A stretch of 64,000 bases of DNA from Ditylenchus dipsaci (GCA_004194705.1 SADC01000143.1:96329-160328), one strand, 5' to 3'; positions 34,701 through 44,700 are shown, numbered from the stretch's first letter. The notes: generated by a model from the letters alone, not told the origin. Translations and numbers: made by a program.

Positions 34701-37214
34701 CACAGCGGGGTCGGCAGATGGTCACTCGGTAGCCTTCTCTAAAAGCAAAATATTTAGAAGTTGAGTTTATCATTGTAAGTTGATAGTAAAAAAACTTACG
34801 GCACCCGTTCAATGGACTTGACCACAAGGGTGGGAGGGGATTTGTTGCGCAACATAAACAACTTCATCCTATATCCCACATATCCATCGAACTGGGCAGG
34901 GATCTGTTCGGCGTTCTGAAGACTGTGTAGTCGTCGAGACCCACAGAATGCACTTTTCGTTTCCGCTCCTCATCTTTGCTGGTCTTGGAAGCTGGAGAGC
35001 CATCCGGCAACTCGTACACAAAACAATCATTTCCGTTGTGACCTCAAAATGTTTTTCGGTTAGACTATCTTATAGCGATAGATTTCAGGTTTCAACTAAC
35101 TTCCATCCTATAACCTCTGTCAATTTCGCTCAATCATATAAAATGACATAAACCAAATTAATTTTAACTATTAATACTATAACTATTAACTATTAATTTT
35201 CTTTAACTATTAATTTTACTAATTTTAATTTCTTTTTTCTCTATATATCCTATTCGTTATTCAGGAAGTTCGTACGCTTTTTTAAATAGCTTTTTGTGGC
35301 ATCGTGTATTTTCTATAAATCGTATGACCATTTTCGGAATTTTGACGATTTATTGCATAGGTTAAAGCTACAAAATTTGTGGTCAACTTTCACAAAATAA
35401 TCATAAAATTCACAGAAAACACAATGTCGTATAAAGTTCTTTTGAAAAAAACGCTCGAAATTTTTTGGACTTTTGATGCTTTTGAAACGAAAATAAATTT
35501 CCAAAAAAAGAAGATTAAAGTTAATAAAAACAGAAGGTTTAGACAATTGTAAGTTAAGGGTGGGGTTACTATTAGAACATGGGTACTACTAAAAGAAATA
35601 TGATACTTAAAATTGCCAATATGAACAAGGATAAAAATTTAATTGTTTCATTGAAAATTTGAGAAACCCCCTTTTTCAATATTTTATTAAATTATAGCTG
35701 TGGTTAAGATCAGAACAAAAATTACCAGGAACAGTGGCAGTAGCAGGCGCATCAGAGTGTTTGAGTTCACAGCAGGTGTGTTTTACACTGCAATTAGGCA
35801 TCAGAATTAACCAGTTTGAGCTTTGAAAATGCTACCAAATTAACTTACGGTCCAGTTGGAGCCAACTGGTTGACGTGAGAAACAAAATTATTCTTGCCGC
35901 CACACGTCGGCTGTTCGTGGTCGTAGTTACAATTCTGCAATTTTAAAATTTAAAAAAATGCATCATAGAGATTGTTGCCCTGCTGATTTTTGGGGCGTAA
36001 TCGTTTTGCCTATGAAACTTTTGCAAGTGAGATCTTTTTGCCAATGGCATCTTTTCGCCAATGAGATTACTTCGCCGAAGGTATGCTTTCGCCAATAACT
36101 TCTTTTCTCAAATATTCTTATTTCTTTGTCAGCTTAACTATTACTCATTTGTAGCTCATCTTACTGGCTAAAAAATAAGTGGTAATTTGCCTGAAAAATA
36201 AAGAACAATACTTAAGAAAAAAAGCTATTAGCGAAAACATACCTTCGGCGAAGTGATCTCATCGGCAAAAAGATCTCATTGACAAAAGTTTCATTGGCAA
36301 AACGATTACGCCCAGATTTTTTATACTTTTTCAAATCGTCTATTCAATTATTAACACAGCATGAAAAACCTATTTTAAATGTTTTAGTACGTCAAACTAG
36401 CTCTGGATCAAGTGACATGTCTTTCAGATGTGCCGCCCTCCTCTGCATTTTGCCTTTTTGAGACAAGAGACAAAGGGCAGCCCGCCTAGGGTGACCAACT
36501 CAACTTTTCAATTTCGGGGCTTTTTTACCAAAATCTATTTTTGACATTTGTTATTATTTATTAGCCAATTCCGTGCATTGGTTCGAACATACTACAAAAT
36601 GTACCCAGATCAAATAATCCGGGCGAAAATAGGGAAAATCCGGGATAGTTCGTCAGCCTGAGCCCACTTACGAGATGTATCCAAGACCAATTAGAAGACT
36701 ACTAATAACCGGAAATGTGGCACTTTTTGCACGATCCAGTATGCAAAAATAAGGTGGAGCTTTGTGATTAATTTAAATTTCTTTGACATTAATGTATTTC
36801 CCACCTAAAATTGCTGCTTGAATTATTGAAAAGCTGTTAAAACACGATTTTGATCTATTTTAAAAGTTCGCACGATTTTATCTAAACGGAACAAAAAAGT
36901 CACTGTCGAATATTTTCCTAAAAACCCCCTACCAGATTTTCATTGCCGCAAAGATTGAGGCGTTGGCAGTGCATCCTGATGGTGTCATTACCGAAGTTTT
37001 GTACAATCAGTACTACGAAAATAAAGCAAGAAGTTACAAATATTTAAAAATATTGTATGATTACTAATCCACCTTGATTGTTTTCACATCTGTAGGAAAT
37101 AGCCTCTGTCCTTGACGGAATTAAAACAGCTAGTACTAAAATAACAAATGCACATGTTGGAGGCCTTCTGGCAGATCTCCATTTCCTAGGTCTCCCCTCT
37201 TGGGTGACACTCAT
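18766..37214 (-). CDS. qua-1: Quahog-like hedgehog-related protein (QUA-1 type), 18 exons
   Basis: Splicing 18 exons gives about 1,380 residues: signal peptide, Cys-rich N-terminal domain, a Trp-rich patch, a linker of some 850 residues of Gly, Asp, Ser, Lys and Glu, and a full Hog/Hint domain. This order matches C. elegans QUA-1, a secreted protein needed for molting. The Hog domain would cleave itself at a Gly/Ser-Cys bond and could attach a sterol to the N-terminal part, as in Hedgehog; that is family knowledge. Exon phases agree through the N-terminus. About eight one-base frame breaks occur, mostly in the low-complexity exons and at homopolymers, so this is an indel-rich assembly or a decaying gene. 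Introns up to 3.6 kb are filled with transposons. A different hedgehog-related family (warthog, groundhog) is less likely because of the linker. Confidence 0.75.
19040..19207. mobile_element. MITE in a qua-1 intron
   Basis: Palindrome CAGAACCTTTGGGGCCCACT (left, approximate) against its complement ending GGTTCTG. Outer 65 bases of each arm pair; CAG end suggests hAT. Sits between the exons at 18965 and 19263. Confidence 0.6.
19390..20415. mobile_element. Inverted-repeat element in a qua-1 intron
   Basis: TTACGCTGAACACGATGGCT at 19410 faces its complement at 20378-20397, and the outer GTGTACCAAAGCTAGCGTTT-type sequence is also inverted. A TTTCTAACAAAA-centred palindrome (19675-19800) and the MITE at 20011-20258 are nested inside. 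Ends and TSD are not certain. Confidence 0.5.
20011..20258. mobile_element. CCGTATTCTCTCTA-family MITE
   Basis: CCGTATTCTCTCTATTAGTT and complement between TA dinucleotides. Same family as 24943-26014 and 45751-45906; the interior also resembles 59815-60062 (AAAATCTAAAAAGTGGAATC and GTTAAGAAAA). Confidence 0.75.
20831..21293. mobile_element. Palindromic element, 8-bp TSD TAGATTTC
   Basis: Ends GGCTCTCTCCTGTTTCGT and complement; TAGATTTC flanks exactly (20823-20830, 21294-21301). Arms of about 220 bases. A second copy is at 53910-54374. Lies in the qua-1 intron between exons 22138 and 20572. Confidence 0.8.
22712..24499. other. Intron sequence of the qua-1-like gene
   Basis: AT-rich intron part. 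A segment at about 23430-23520 (CCTGCGCCTCCGAAGGGG then AGAGCAAGACTCTTGAT) recurs at 37455-37565, marking an uncharacterised repeat. A CGACGCGTCGA-rich run lies at 23750-23850. Confidence 0.4.
24943..26014. mobile_element. Pogo-type element of the CCGTATTCTCTCTAATA family
   Basis: TA-flanked ends CCGTATTCTCTCTAATAGAA and complement of CTGTATTCTCTTTAATAGAA, with GTGCGCTTCTATTAG subrepeats. It carries minus-strand pogo-type transposase exons, which ties the related MITEs in this window to the pogo/Tc1-mariner class. Confidence 0.72.
25070..25732 (-). pseudogene. Pogo-type DDE transposase fragment
   Basis: Exon pieces read SSRKRKAYTEEAAEAVW (a fragment of the DNA-binding part) and, after an acceptor at about 25443, KISEFYESWMSHGEKEVTKG, PMSAYL then a stop, and WIVDAWDSLSKKLIIESFQS followed by CGITNSTDGFEDDEI. 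The last block is the conserved C-terminus of pogo/DDE_1 transposases (AW..i...li.SFk.CGIsn..DG.eDd.I). The DDE core is absent and the frame is broken. Confidence 0.6.
26331..33898 (-). CDS. qua-1: qua-1-like gene: low-complexity linker exons
   Basis: Exons 32969-33898, 32670-32851, 30152-31194 and 26331-26736. The first starts TWTSWSTTTWSAWDEAAG, then KRKKLRGERTR, an Ala/Asn/Ser/Gly stretch, and GNGKGDPSEKNGDGSK-like sequence. The others are DGDAKGKGTGDGNAKG-type repeats with Glu/Lys runs, ending in SKEDSEEDGSGEGSGE. Strongly hydrophilic and disordered, as expected of the long QUA-1 linker. Frame shifts occur near 33470, 31050, 30830, 30630, 30260, 26660 and 26430. All junction phases agree apart from these. 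The long Pro/Ser or hydrophobic ORFs on the plus strand are antisense shadows. Confidence 0.68.
26829..28727. mobile_element. MULE-type element with 10-bp TSD ATTAAAAAAA
   Basis: Ends GGGTAAAACGGAATTTCGCA and complement; ATTAAAAAAA at 26819-26828 and 28728-28737. Subterminal GCAGCAAATTCTCGTAATTT units repeat. Inside: TTTGGTAAAGGAACATTTGG-type inverted blocks (26995-27780), a palindrome CTTGTCCAAAATATGCCTTG at 27880-27995, TTTTCAATTTTTC repeats (28130-28320), and an inverted pair with CAGAATTCCAGT (28380-28590). No transposase found. Confidence 0.72.
28898..29866. mobile_element. MULE-type non-autonomous element, copy B (9-bp TSD)
   Basis: Reverse-complement copy of 7667-8712. Flanked by TTTATTAAC (28889-28897, 29867-29875). 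Ends GGCTATAGGTGATTTGCGCC and complement of GGCTAAAATTCATTTGCGCC. Same internal palindrome and pogo half-end. Sits in the qua-1 intron between 26736 and 30152. Confidence 0.85.
31195..32669. other. qua-1 intron with SINE and MITE insertions
   Basis: Holds an inverted pair near 31585-31770 with GACTGTAGCTTA / GGTTGACTGTA ends (pogo-like), a minus-strand SINE copy at 31780-31875 (AAAGGGGGAAGGTTAACTTT, ATGTACGCATCGCCTAAG), and the TTAA MITE at 32173-32405. No exon seen. Confidence 0.5.
32173..32405. mobile_element. TTAA-flanked MITE
   Basis: AGGGCCATTGCCGTCTCC at left and complement of AGGGCCATTGCCACCTGT at right, between TTAA. Arms pair over the outer 100 bases. In a qua-1 intron. Confidence 0.7.
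34601..37214 (-). CDS. qua-1: qua-1-like gene: signal peptide and Cys-rich N-terminal exons
   Basis: Exons 37073-37214, 36933-37012, 35849-35934, 35726-35787, 34954-35042, 34800-34915 and 34601-34738, all in phase. The first begins MSVTQEGRPRKWRSARRPP, then the hydrophobic core CAFVILVLAVLI, giving a signal peptide likely cut after SRTEA. Mature sequence has ISYRCENNQ, NDTIRMHCQRLNLCG, NCNYDHEQPTCGGKNNFV, VKHTCCELKHSD, NDCFVYELPDGSPAS, EQIPAQFDGYVGYRMKLF and YRVTICRPRCGKFN, then SWSSWTSST. About ten Cys suggest disulfides. The GAG acceptor at 35043 and a 38-nt intron (34916-34953) are the weakest calls, but both preserve phase. Clean frames here contrast with the linker exons. Confidence 0.8.
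35992..36313. mobile_element. MITE in a qua-1 intron
   Basis: GGGGCGTAATCGTTTTGCC and complement, with GAAACTTTTGC, GAGATCTTTTTGCC and CTTCGCCGAAGGTATG units inverted. Flanks TGATTTTTG / AGATTTTTT are similar (7 of 9), hinting at a 9-bp TSD. Confidence 0.6.
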
Positions 37215-38838
37215 CTTAAAATTGGCTTTTTAAATTAATATTTTGAAGGACCGTTGCCAATAACAACACGTAAAAACGCGCGTGGGACACTTTTTTATTC
37301 CAAAAATATTTTTAAAAAATTCTCAATTTCTTGTATAAAAAGGTGGTTACGTACTTCTTGGTTATATTTCACAATTTTTCGGCTGGAATTGAGGAAAAAA
37401 AGAATTTCTGTATGCCTTTCTGCTCAATCGTTTCGCTCGCAATTATCTAATTTCAGCCTCCTGCGCCTTCGGATGGATCATAGATGACTTGAAGGGTTGG
37501 AGATACGCATAAAAACTTTTCTACGACTTGAATCCGAGCAAGACTCTTGATTTAAAATGCTACAGCAAGACTATCATCTCAAAGTTTCGAAAAACACAAT
37601 CCCAACGAATAGCACTTTTGACTGTTTTCGAAAAAGGGTCATTTTATTGAGTGTTTTTTAATTTTCAAAGGAAATCTTTTTGACATGAAAAAAATTTTTT
37701 TTTAAAGAACACATCATAGCCTTTGATATATAGGCTTTTTTTGGCCGGCGTCAACAAGAAAAATGTGATAAATCGCCGTAAAAGAGCTATGAAAATATTT
37801 TTTTTATCGTGTTTAGCAAAAAAACTGTTCAGAAGGTGATTTTGGGTTATTTAAAGAAAATAGAATGGGGGCATACTGACTAGAAAATTTCCGTGAAAAC
37901 CCCGAAGTAACCCCCCCCCCTGAAATAACCCCCTGAAGTAACCCCCTAGCTCAAAAATTTTTATGTCCTGGAAGGAATTTAGGCTTAGGCTAGGGTAGGC
38001 CAGCGTACGTTAGGACGGGCTCTTTTCCTTCCAGGACAAAAAAAATTTTGAGCTAGGGGGTTACTTCAGGGGGTTATTTCAAGGGGGGGGGTTACTTCAG
38101 GGGTCACGTCGAAAATTTAAAATATCTGGAAGAATATTCGAAAAATAGAGGGCATCCTTTTTTGGCCGGCCGTCTCCATTGTTTGCCTTACGAACTTTCC
38201 GTCTAGTCAAAGCAAGTCCCGTTCGGCTCGGTTTGCGGACGGCGCGGTCAGTATAGTTTGGGCTGTTTTCTAGACTGAACAAGTACCAAAATAAGCTAAA
38301 AAATTGATTTAGATGATCAAAAAAGCTAAGTGAAAAGCAATGTATCCTCAGCCATTTTACAAGATGTTTTTCAACAACTAAGGATACGAGTAGTAATAGC
38401 TGTACTCTTCTATTATTGTTATTATGCCCTTCCACCTTCCCTTTGTGTATCAAGACTACTTGGTTATTTGAGGAGAGGAGCACAAGGTGTTGAACGACTG
38501 ACCACATTTCACCTCAATCACATTTCTCTCAAAAAAAAACAAATAATAATGCAGTTTCGATGGGAATTTACTTTCTCATCCAATAAAAAATGTGGATTCT
38601 ATTCATGCGCTTTGACCAGACATTTCTTTTGATGTAACACATTTTATTGGAATTCACGCATGAAATGTCATTTGAAGTCACAGTTCGGATAAAAATATAG
38701 CCACAAAATATCTACAAATGGTTCACGGATCTTCAAACAGGTCAAATTATCAAATCTAAATATTCGCATGAAAGGCCACTGGAATGAACCCCTTAATAAT
38801 TTAAGCTTATGCCCATAGGTCTTAAGCTTATGCTAATA
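37215..38838. other. Upstream of the qua-1-like gene; MITE and possible exon
   Basis: Should contain the qua-1 promoter (minus strand). A palindromic MITE at about 37901-38105 has GAAGTAACCCCCCC ends. Next to it the minus strand at 38106-38270 reads NSPNYTDRAVRKPSR, TGLALTRRKVRKANNGDG without a stop; it may be an exon but no splice partner was found. TTTTGGCCGGCC motifs occur at 37738 and 38158. Confidence 0.35.
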
Positions 38839-39326
38839 TCAAATTTTCAAAAACGGTGGTTTTAAGTACCCTGCAAAAACTATTGGAGGGGGGGGGTTAT
38901 TCCAGTAACTTCCAAGCTTTTTTGGAATTTCTTTTTTTTTGGTAATTGAATAAGTTGATATCCACAAAAGATTGTCACTCACGTATTTACCATTAAGTTG
39001 AGCCAAATCTTCGCATCGTTTTTTTGTAAAGAAATGTTCGTGTTTTTTTTCACAGAGTCTTTGACAAATTTTCAAAAGTTGATAACGATTTGAAGCTGAT
39101 AATGTTGGATAAAAAAATGAAAGTTCAGCTTTTGAAAATTTGTCAAAAAAATTATGGGAAAAACACAATGACACAACATTTCTTTAGAAAAATCCAGTGC
39201 AAAAATTTGACGCAACCTAATGTTATGAAACCAGCAGACATTCCAGTTTTTGAAGAAAATATTGAATTATGGTACAGGTCAATTGACCAAGTTTTTATTC
39301 GACCGGTCCAATGCTCCAATTATTAA
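38839..39326. repeat. Head-to-head pair of related coding fragments
   Basis: Minus-strand 38839-39100 reads QLLKICQRLCEKKHEHFFTK, and RCEDLAQLN. Plus-strand 39100-39326 reads QLLKICQKNYGKNTMTQHFF, then QCKNLTQPN and ENIELWYRSID. The two share a pattern, so one coding module was duplicated in inverted orientation, meeting near 39090. Family unknown. No upstream exons found. Confidence 0.45.
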
Positions 39327-39869
39327 AAAAATTGTCTTCATTTAAAAAAGGAAGCATATAAAATGGCACTAGGTGAATTCATCTACACCGAATTCATCTA
39401 CACCGAATTCATCTACACCTAATTCATCTACACCTAATTCATCTACAAACGAATTCATCTACATCGAATTCATCTACATTTTGGCATTCTGTTTGTAACC
39501 TTTCATAAGAGTTTCTAAGGGCATTAGGTGAATTGCCCTACAGTAAATTCCCCCACGGTAAATTCCCCACGGTAAATTCCTCCACAGTAAATTCCCCTAC
39601 ATGGTAAATTCCCCACAGGTAAATTCCCTACATTTTGTATTGAAATGAGTTCACTTATTTAACAGCTAGGATTCTTAATACCTGACAAAGGACCTACTCT
39701 TAAGAGGTATCTACCTCCATTACTCATCATTTTGATTACAACAGAAAAGGTGGCCCAAATACACCTTAGGTGATTTGCCTTGTCTTCAGGTGGTTATTCC
39801 CACTTCCGATGGCCTATAGATTCTATAAGTGGTTAACTTACCCACCCTACGGTTTACTCACCATATACG

Positions 39870-40257
39870 TTGTTTATCTTTCTAATCTTGGGTTATAAAA
39901 ACCCTGATACAAAAGCATGGAATATTCGAGTGCTAATCGAGACAGGAGAGCCAACAATAAGTAATGGAATCGAGTCTTTCAATGGTCAAATGATCCGGAC
40001 TATGGCAGCATCTCATCCGACAATCTGGAAGCTTATTGAAGGGCTCCGAAAGGAATTTGCTTTGTCTCAGCAGCGAGTAGCGGCATATTATGCAGGCGAG
40101 AACACACCAAGAAGAGGTATTGCTTATCGACATGCAAATGAGCGGATCAAAAAGGTTGTTGGCCGCTACCATGAGTTTCCAACAAAGGTGGACTTTTTGA
40201 AAGCGATTGCAATTAATCTAGGAAGTGTAACCATTAAATCTTCAAATTTATTGCAAG
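39870..40257 (+). CDS. MULE transposase C-terminal part
   Basis: Open frame reading ETGEPTISNGIESFNGQM, ASHPTIWKLIEGLRKEFAL, SQQRVAAYYAGENTPRR and YRHANERIKKVVGRYHEF, ending at a donor (CAAG|GTATTT). The N-G-I-E-S-F-N block followed by HPxIWKxIxxL and a Lys/Arg-rich helical tail is the region after the last catalytic Glu in animal Mutator-like transposases. No DDE residues are upstream in this copy. The exon ends in phase 1, matching the start phase of the Ulp1 exon at 40438, so one fused product is possible. Confidence 0.62.
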
Positions 40258-40437
40258 GTATTTTTTTAGACTCAGTCATAGCTTTAGTCTAGTTTTAGTG
40301 CTTGCCGACGAATGCGACCTTGATTTTCGTGGAAAAACGAGGCGAAAAAGTCCAAGAAATCCTTCGATCTGCTGGACGTTATATCTCCGAATGGCAAGCT
40401 TATTTTTGAAGATCTTATAATTCTGCTTGATCTTTAG

Positions 40438-41279
40438 ATGAAAATGTTTCTTTTGATGCTTCTTTTGGTGAGATTGGTGCAAGCAGATTCCAAATGACTA
40501 TAGGACAGCGGGACATTAAGCGACTTCAACCAAAAGAGTGGCTGAACGATAAAATTATCGACTACTATTTGAAGCTCATCATGGAGCGAAGTAATGAGAA
40601 CTCGGAGCTGCCAAGGGTGAATTTTCACTGTGATCTTTACATGTTCTATTTTTCGTTTTGAGGCCTACGCTTTCGATTCGCTTTTTTACACGCAGCTTGT
40701 GGAAAAGGGTCGATGGTGATGCTTGACCAAAGTGTTTGGCGAACCGTACACTTATTCCGCTACGATATTCTTTTGGTGCCGATTCACACAATTGATCACT
40801 GGTCTCTTGTGGTATACTTTTTTTCAAGTTGATAATCCTACATTTCCAAAAATTAGGTCGTTGATATGATTAAACAAAAGATCCTGTACTACGATTCCTT
40901 ACGTGTCGATGGCACTAAACACCTCAATTTGCTAAAGTAAGAAACTGGAAACTTTTCAAATGTTTTCACCGGCAAATTGTTTTAGGGAGTTTCTAAAGAA
41001 GTTTTCTGAGCGAACTGGTATCTCAGGTCTGGAAAGTTTGACTTGGTCGGGTCTTTGCATGAAAGTAAATAATCCAAACTTGATTATTTTATTTTAATGA
41101 AATTTGATTTTCAGGAGTTACCACGACAGCTCAACAGTGACGACTGCGGCGTATTTACGTGCGTCTTTGCAGAGCGGGCCTCTCGAAATGGTTCGATGGA
41201 ATTCGAAGCTAAAAAAATGGATGCTTTCCGCAAAATAATCACTGAAGAAATATTAGCTGGAAAATTGTCTTTTACGTGA
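40438..41279 (+). CDS. Ulp1/SENP-type (C48) cysteine protease, 5 exons
   Basis: Exons 40438-40616, 40663-40811, 40857-40936, 40986-41064 and 41115-41279. Key blocks: ITIGQ-like MTIGQRDIKRLQPKEWLND then KIIDYYLKLIMER; YAFDSLFYTQLVEKG; DILLVPIHTIDHWSLV (catalytic His); ILYYDSLRVDG (catalytic Asp); LPRQLNSDDCGVFTCVFAE (Gln and catalytic Cys). Full catalytic triad of SUMO/NEDD8-type proteases is present. One base seems missing in exon 2 near 40706 (GRW then TGA); other junctions fit. It lies inside the MULE, so it belongs to the transposon. Role in transposition is unknown; deSUMOylation of host factors is only a guess. Confidence 0.8.
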
Positions 41280-41985
41280 TGCTATCTTTTTGTTCACATT
41301 TATCTCTTATTTTGTTGATTGTTATTTTACACAGGAGCCTTCTGATAAAATAAAACGGATAGTTTGACTAGGTTTATTAGAGGCGCGGACAAAGTTTTGG
41401 GGTGTAGGTTAATGTGTAGCCATTTTGCATTAGTAATAAATCGGTACGTACGTGTTATGTCCTTGTATGTCAACTCGTTCAGCTAAGTTTAAGATTTCAA
41501 AAATCTGGTGTAATGGGCATTTTCGATGTGGTGGGACTTTGCTTGCCCCATAGATCAGATTACATTTTGCTTGAAAAAAAGGCGAGGTTGCTTTTCCAAT
41601 AGATTTGGTGCTGTGAGAAAATTTATCGTCACTCGCGTAGCTAAACTTGTTTTTGTTGATCATTTTAACTGTGATTCTTAAGAACCTTCTTGATAAAACG
41701 AAACATGCATCTACTCTGAAAAGTAATGAATAAGGTTTACTTCCAGTACGTCCTACAAAGTATAATCTGACCACTAAAGACCCTTTGAGAGTCAAAGCCG
41801 TGACTAGAATTCTCGTAAGAAAAGGAAATTTAATATGCAGTGTCGCAAACAGAATGCCAAAATGTAGATGAATTCGATGTAGATGAATTCGATGTAGATG
41901 AATTCGTTTGTAGATGAATTAGGTGTAGATGAATTAGGTGTAGATGAATTCGGTGTAGATGAATTCACCGTCGCCCATATAAAAT

Positions 41986-43164
41986 AATTAACAAGCAGAA
42001 GAAAAGTGTCTTTTCTTAACAATAACGAAACCATAAAGTCGTAAATAAAATGTTTCTAAACAGTGGGTGCTAACAAGTAATATCGCCGTTCTAAATTGTC
42101 TCCGTCGAAAAAAGAAGGGGAGGTGTTCCGGATTGGTGTGGTATCACTCCATATTAAGTGATCAACCAAATCTTCGTGGATCAAAAAAAGAGAAGAAAGC
42201 ATTTGTTACCACCCATTTTCAAGTCTTTTTTCTTCACTTCCCCGAAACACATTCTCGACTGAAAATGAAAGATAAAAAAATCGAAATGTCATTAAAACTT
42301 TTTAGAGAAAGGGAATAATAGGTTTAGCACAAACATCCACTAAGCATTTTAAATAAGCAAGCGAATTTAAACGGATTTTCTTCTTGCCTCAGGGCTACCG
42401 GATGCACGCTTAATCACCCATTTGTGGACTTCACGGTCTAGACTTCAAGGTGTTTTGCAGAGGTGATGATTAATATAAGTCATAATTTTAAATTTCGGTT
42501 AAAAATGGAAAAAAAGTTTTTTTTCAGTGCAGCATATTTCAAGAGCCCTCAAACGTGTTTTTCTAATTTTTTTTGTACTTTGGAGAACTTTTTTTTAATC
42601 CGCCCTAACATATGCTGACCTAGCCTATTTGATAGGTAGATCAAACCTCAAACGAGGACACGCTTTAGAGGATGTATTTTGAGCTACACTATATAGATCA
42701 CGCGCTACAATAAAATACATAAAACATTACCAGGTCAATACATAAACACTACAACTATACCTGAAAAATTTTGCTTCACCCAAACCTTTTCTGTCAATTT
42801 TAAAATTTCAATTAAGTCATTTGATAGCTTACAGACAATGTAAGGTCCAGGACTGCACACTGCTAAAAAAATTCAGTAAAATAATATATAGAAATAGTTA
42901 AGAAAAACAAGTTTTATAATTTCTCGGGGCAAATAATTAATTCGACGGCATGCGGTCCTAAAATCGCAAAAAAATATTAGGTTGTCCAAAAAGTTCATTC
43001 GTGTTTCTAAAAAAGTTGTTGCATTATTCGTGTTTCTCATATACAAATTGTGATACACAATGTATATGTCAATTTGTAGATTTCATGCCTATTTTTCAAA
43101 ATTTTAATTCTCATTTTTTAGCTAAGGTTTTTAGCTACAAAATCTATGAAATATATATGAAAAC
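41986..43164. other. No gene recognised
   Basis: Intergenic sequence. A plus-strand ORF at 42067-42318 has no motif or splice support. AT-rich, no clear repeat. Confidence 0.4.
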
Positions 43165-43400
43165 AGGCGCTAGTATAGAATACGCCCCCCCCCATAAAAT
43201 CTGACCCTTCCAAAATTGCTGTAACTACCCTTTGGAACAACAAGTTTAGGCTTAGCCCTTAGACTCGGGGTAGGCCAGCGTACGGAAGTTGCGACTAATA
43301 AAGAGTTTGCACACATTTTCGGTTTCTACTCATAAATTTGGGTACTTTTTACTTGAGTTTGACAACGAAAATTTTTAAGGGGGGGGGTTTTACTAGGGTC
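43165..43400. mobile_element. C/G-run-ended MITE
   Basis: AGAATACGCCCCCCCCCAT at left and AAGGGGGGGGGTTTTACTAG at right. Interior GTAACTACCCTTTGGAACAA, GCTTAGCCCTTAGACTCGGG, AGTTGCGACTAATAAAGAGT matches, in inverse orientation, the element at 57355-57605. Confidence 0.55.
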
Positions 43401-44029
43401 GAAAAACGCAATGTCACAAAAATTTTTGGAAATAAATGCATGAAGTTTTGCGGATGTCCTAATAATTGTAGCTTATCTTATAAGCAAAAAGGCAATTATT
43501 AAAATTAAAATAATTAAAACGAAAAATCTATAAAAGGTAATAGAAGAAGTAGAAAAGAAGTAAAGCGAAAAATCTGAAAGCAAGGATTTTGCCGTGAACA
43601 TTTCCAACCCACAGAAGCATTTAGCCCTCTTGCTAAAAAAGGCCTAGAAACGTGTGCATGTGCAAGGAGAAGAAGAAAAGGTAGCAGCAGGTGGAATCAA
43701 GAGAGAAACAACAAAAACAATGAAAAGAAGGAAAATCCAGTGGTCTTGCAGTTGACGCACCCGAAAATCTACTCTCCCCATTTTTGACCCAAATATTTTG
43801 TTACCCTTCTCAAAAGTCATCTCCCCTATATCTTGGGTTGTTCGCTCGTCAATCTCGGTTGGCTTGATTGCTACTGTCTCTCCACCACCGAGATCTGCTT
43901 ATCTTTATTGCGGAAAGCAAAAAGCGATCTGTTAGCGGACCGCTCGCATTTCTGATGCATTTTGACACAAAATGTTGACATAAAAAGTGTGAAAGGGAAT
44001 TTCACAGCTGAAAAATTGCAACTGCTATT

Positions 44030-44700
44030 AAAGGGGGTGGCACATCGAAGAGCAAATATTCTAAACTCTCAGGTTCGATTCCCAGTGGGTGCATGACCTA
44101 TTTTTTACTCTACATTTTGGTAAGTTCACTGACTTCTAGGTAGGCTTGGGCGTTCGTGTTTTTTTGGATTTTGGATTGGGATTTTAAAAATTATTTTAAA
44201 CTTTGGGATTTTGGATTGGGATTTTAAAATTATTTTAAACTTTGGGATTTTGGATTGGGATTTCAAAAATTATTTTAAACTTTGGGATTTTGGATTGGGA
44301 TTTCCAAAATTCTGGGAATCCCAGTGGGATTTGGGATTAGTTCAAAATCAAACACTTGATTAACTATTCAATGATTTTAATCAATTTCAAACAACAAACA
44401 AATATGAAGACAAAAACAACAAAAATGACGAAACAAATGACAAATAGAACAAACAAAAGTCATGTAAAAGAAAATTTTCTTTTCGTTTTGACACTAAATG
44501 AATTTGAACGCATTTTTTGGGATTTTGGGATAATTTTCGGATTTTCGAAATGCCAACCGGTGGATTTGGGATTTCGGACTCTGAAACTTTCGGATTTGGG
44601 ATTGGGATTTCCGAAATTTCTGGGATTCCAATCCTGGGAATCCCATGGGATTCCAATCCTACGCCCAAGCCTACTTCTAGGGCCGAAAACTATCGAGCGC
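44030..44700 (+). repeat. tRNA-related SINE-like copy, split by a hAT MITE
   Basis: ATTAAAGGGGGTGGCACATC starts it, with a good B-box AGGTTCGATTCCCAG, TGGGTGCATGACC, a body CACTGACTTCTAGG, interruption at 44141-44673, then CTTCTAGGGCCGAAAACTAT and CGAGCG. The TSD CTTCTAGG comes from the SINE itself. Confidence 0.62.
44141..44673. mobile_element. hAT deletion derivative, TSD CTTCTAGG
   Basis: TAGGCTTGGGCG and complement; CTTCTAGG on both sides. Subterminal GGGATTTTGGATTGGGATTT units. The first 11 bases of its ends are the same as those of the transposase-bearing element at 47253-49857. Confidence 0.85.

Larger units (their letters stand above)
39365..41976. mobile_element. Mutator-like element with transposase and Ulp1-type protease
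   Basis: ATATAAAAT (9 bp) flanks both ends (39356-39364, 41977-41985). Long terminal inverted repeats consist of GAATTCATCTACACC units, seven at each side, followed by the shared CATTTTGGCATTCTGTTTG. Left end GGCACTAGGTGAATTC, right end complement of GGGCGACGGTGAATTC. Between 39518 and 39640 is a block of GGTAAATTCCCCAC units from another element end. The 9-bp TSD and transposase type agree on Mutator-like. The transposase N-terminus with the DDE core is missing, so the copy is probably an internal deletion. Confidence 0.85.

Noticed and set aside
39376..39480. CRISPR-like array of GAATTCATCTACACC units
   Set aside because: No unique spacers; units are directly adjacent and mirrored at the other end of the MULE as inverted repeats.
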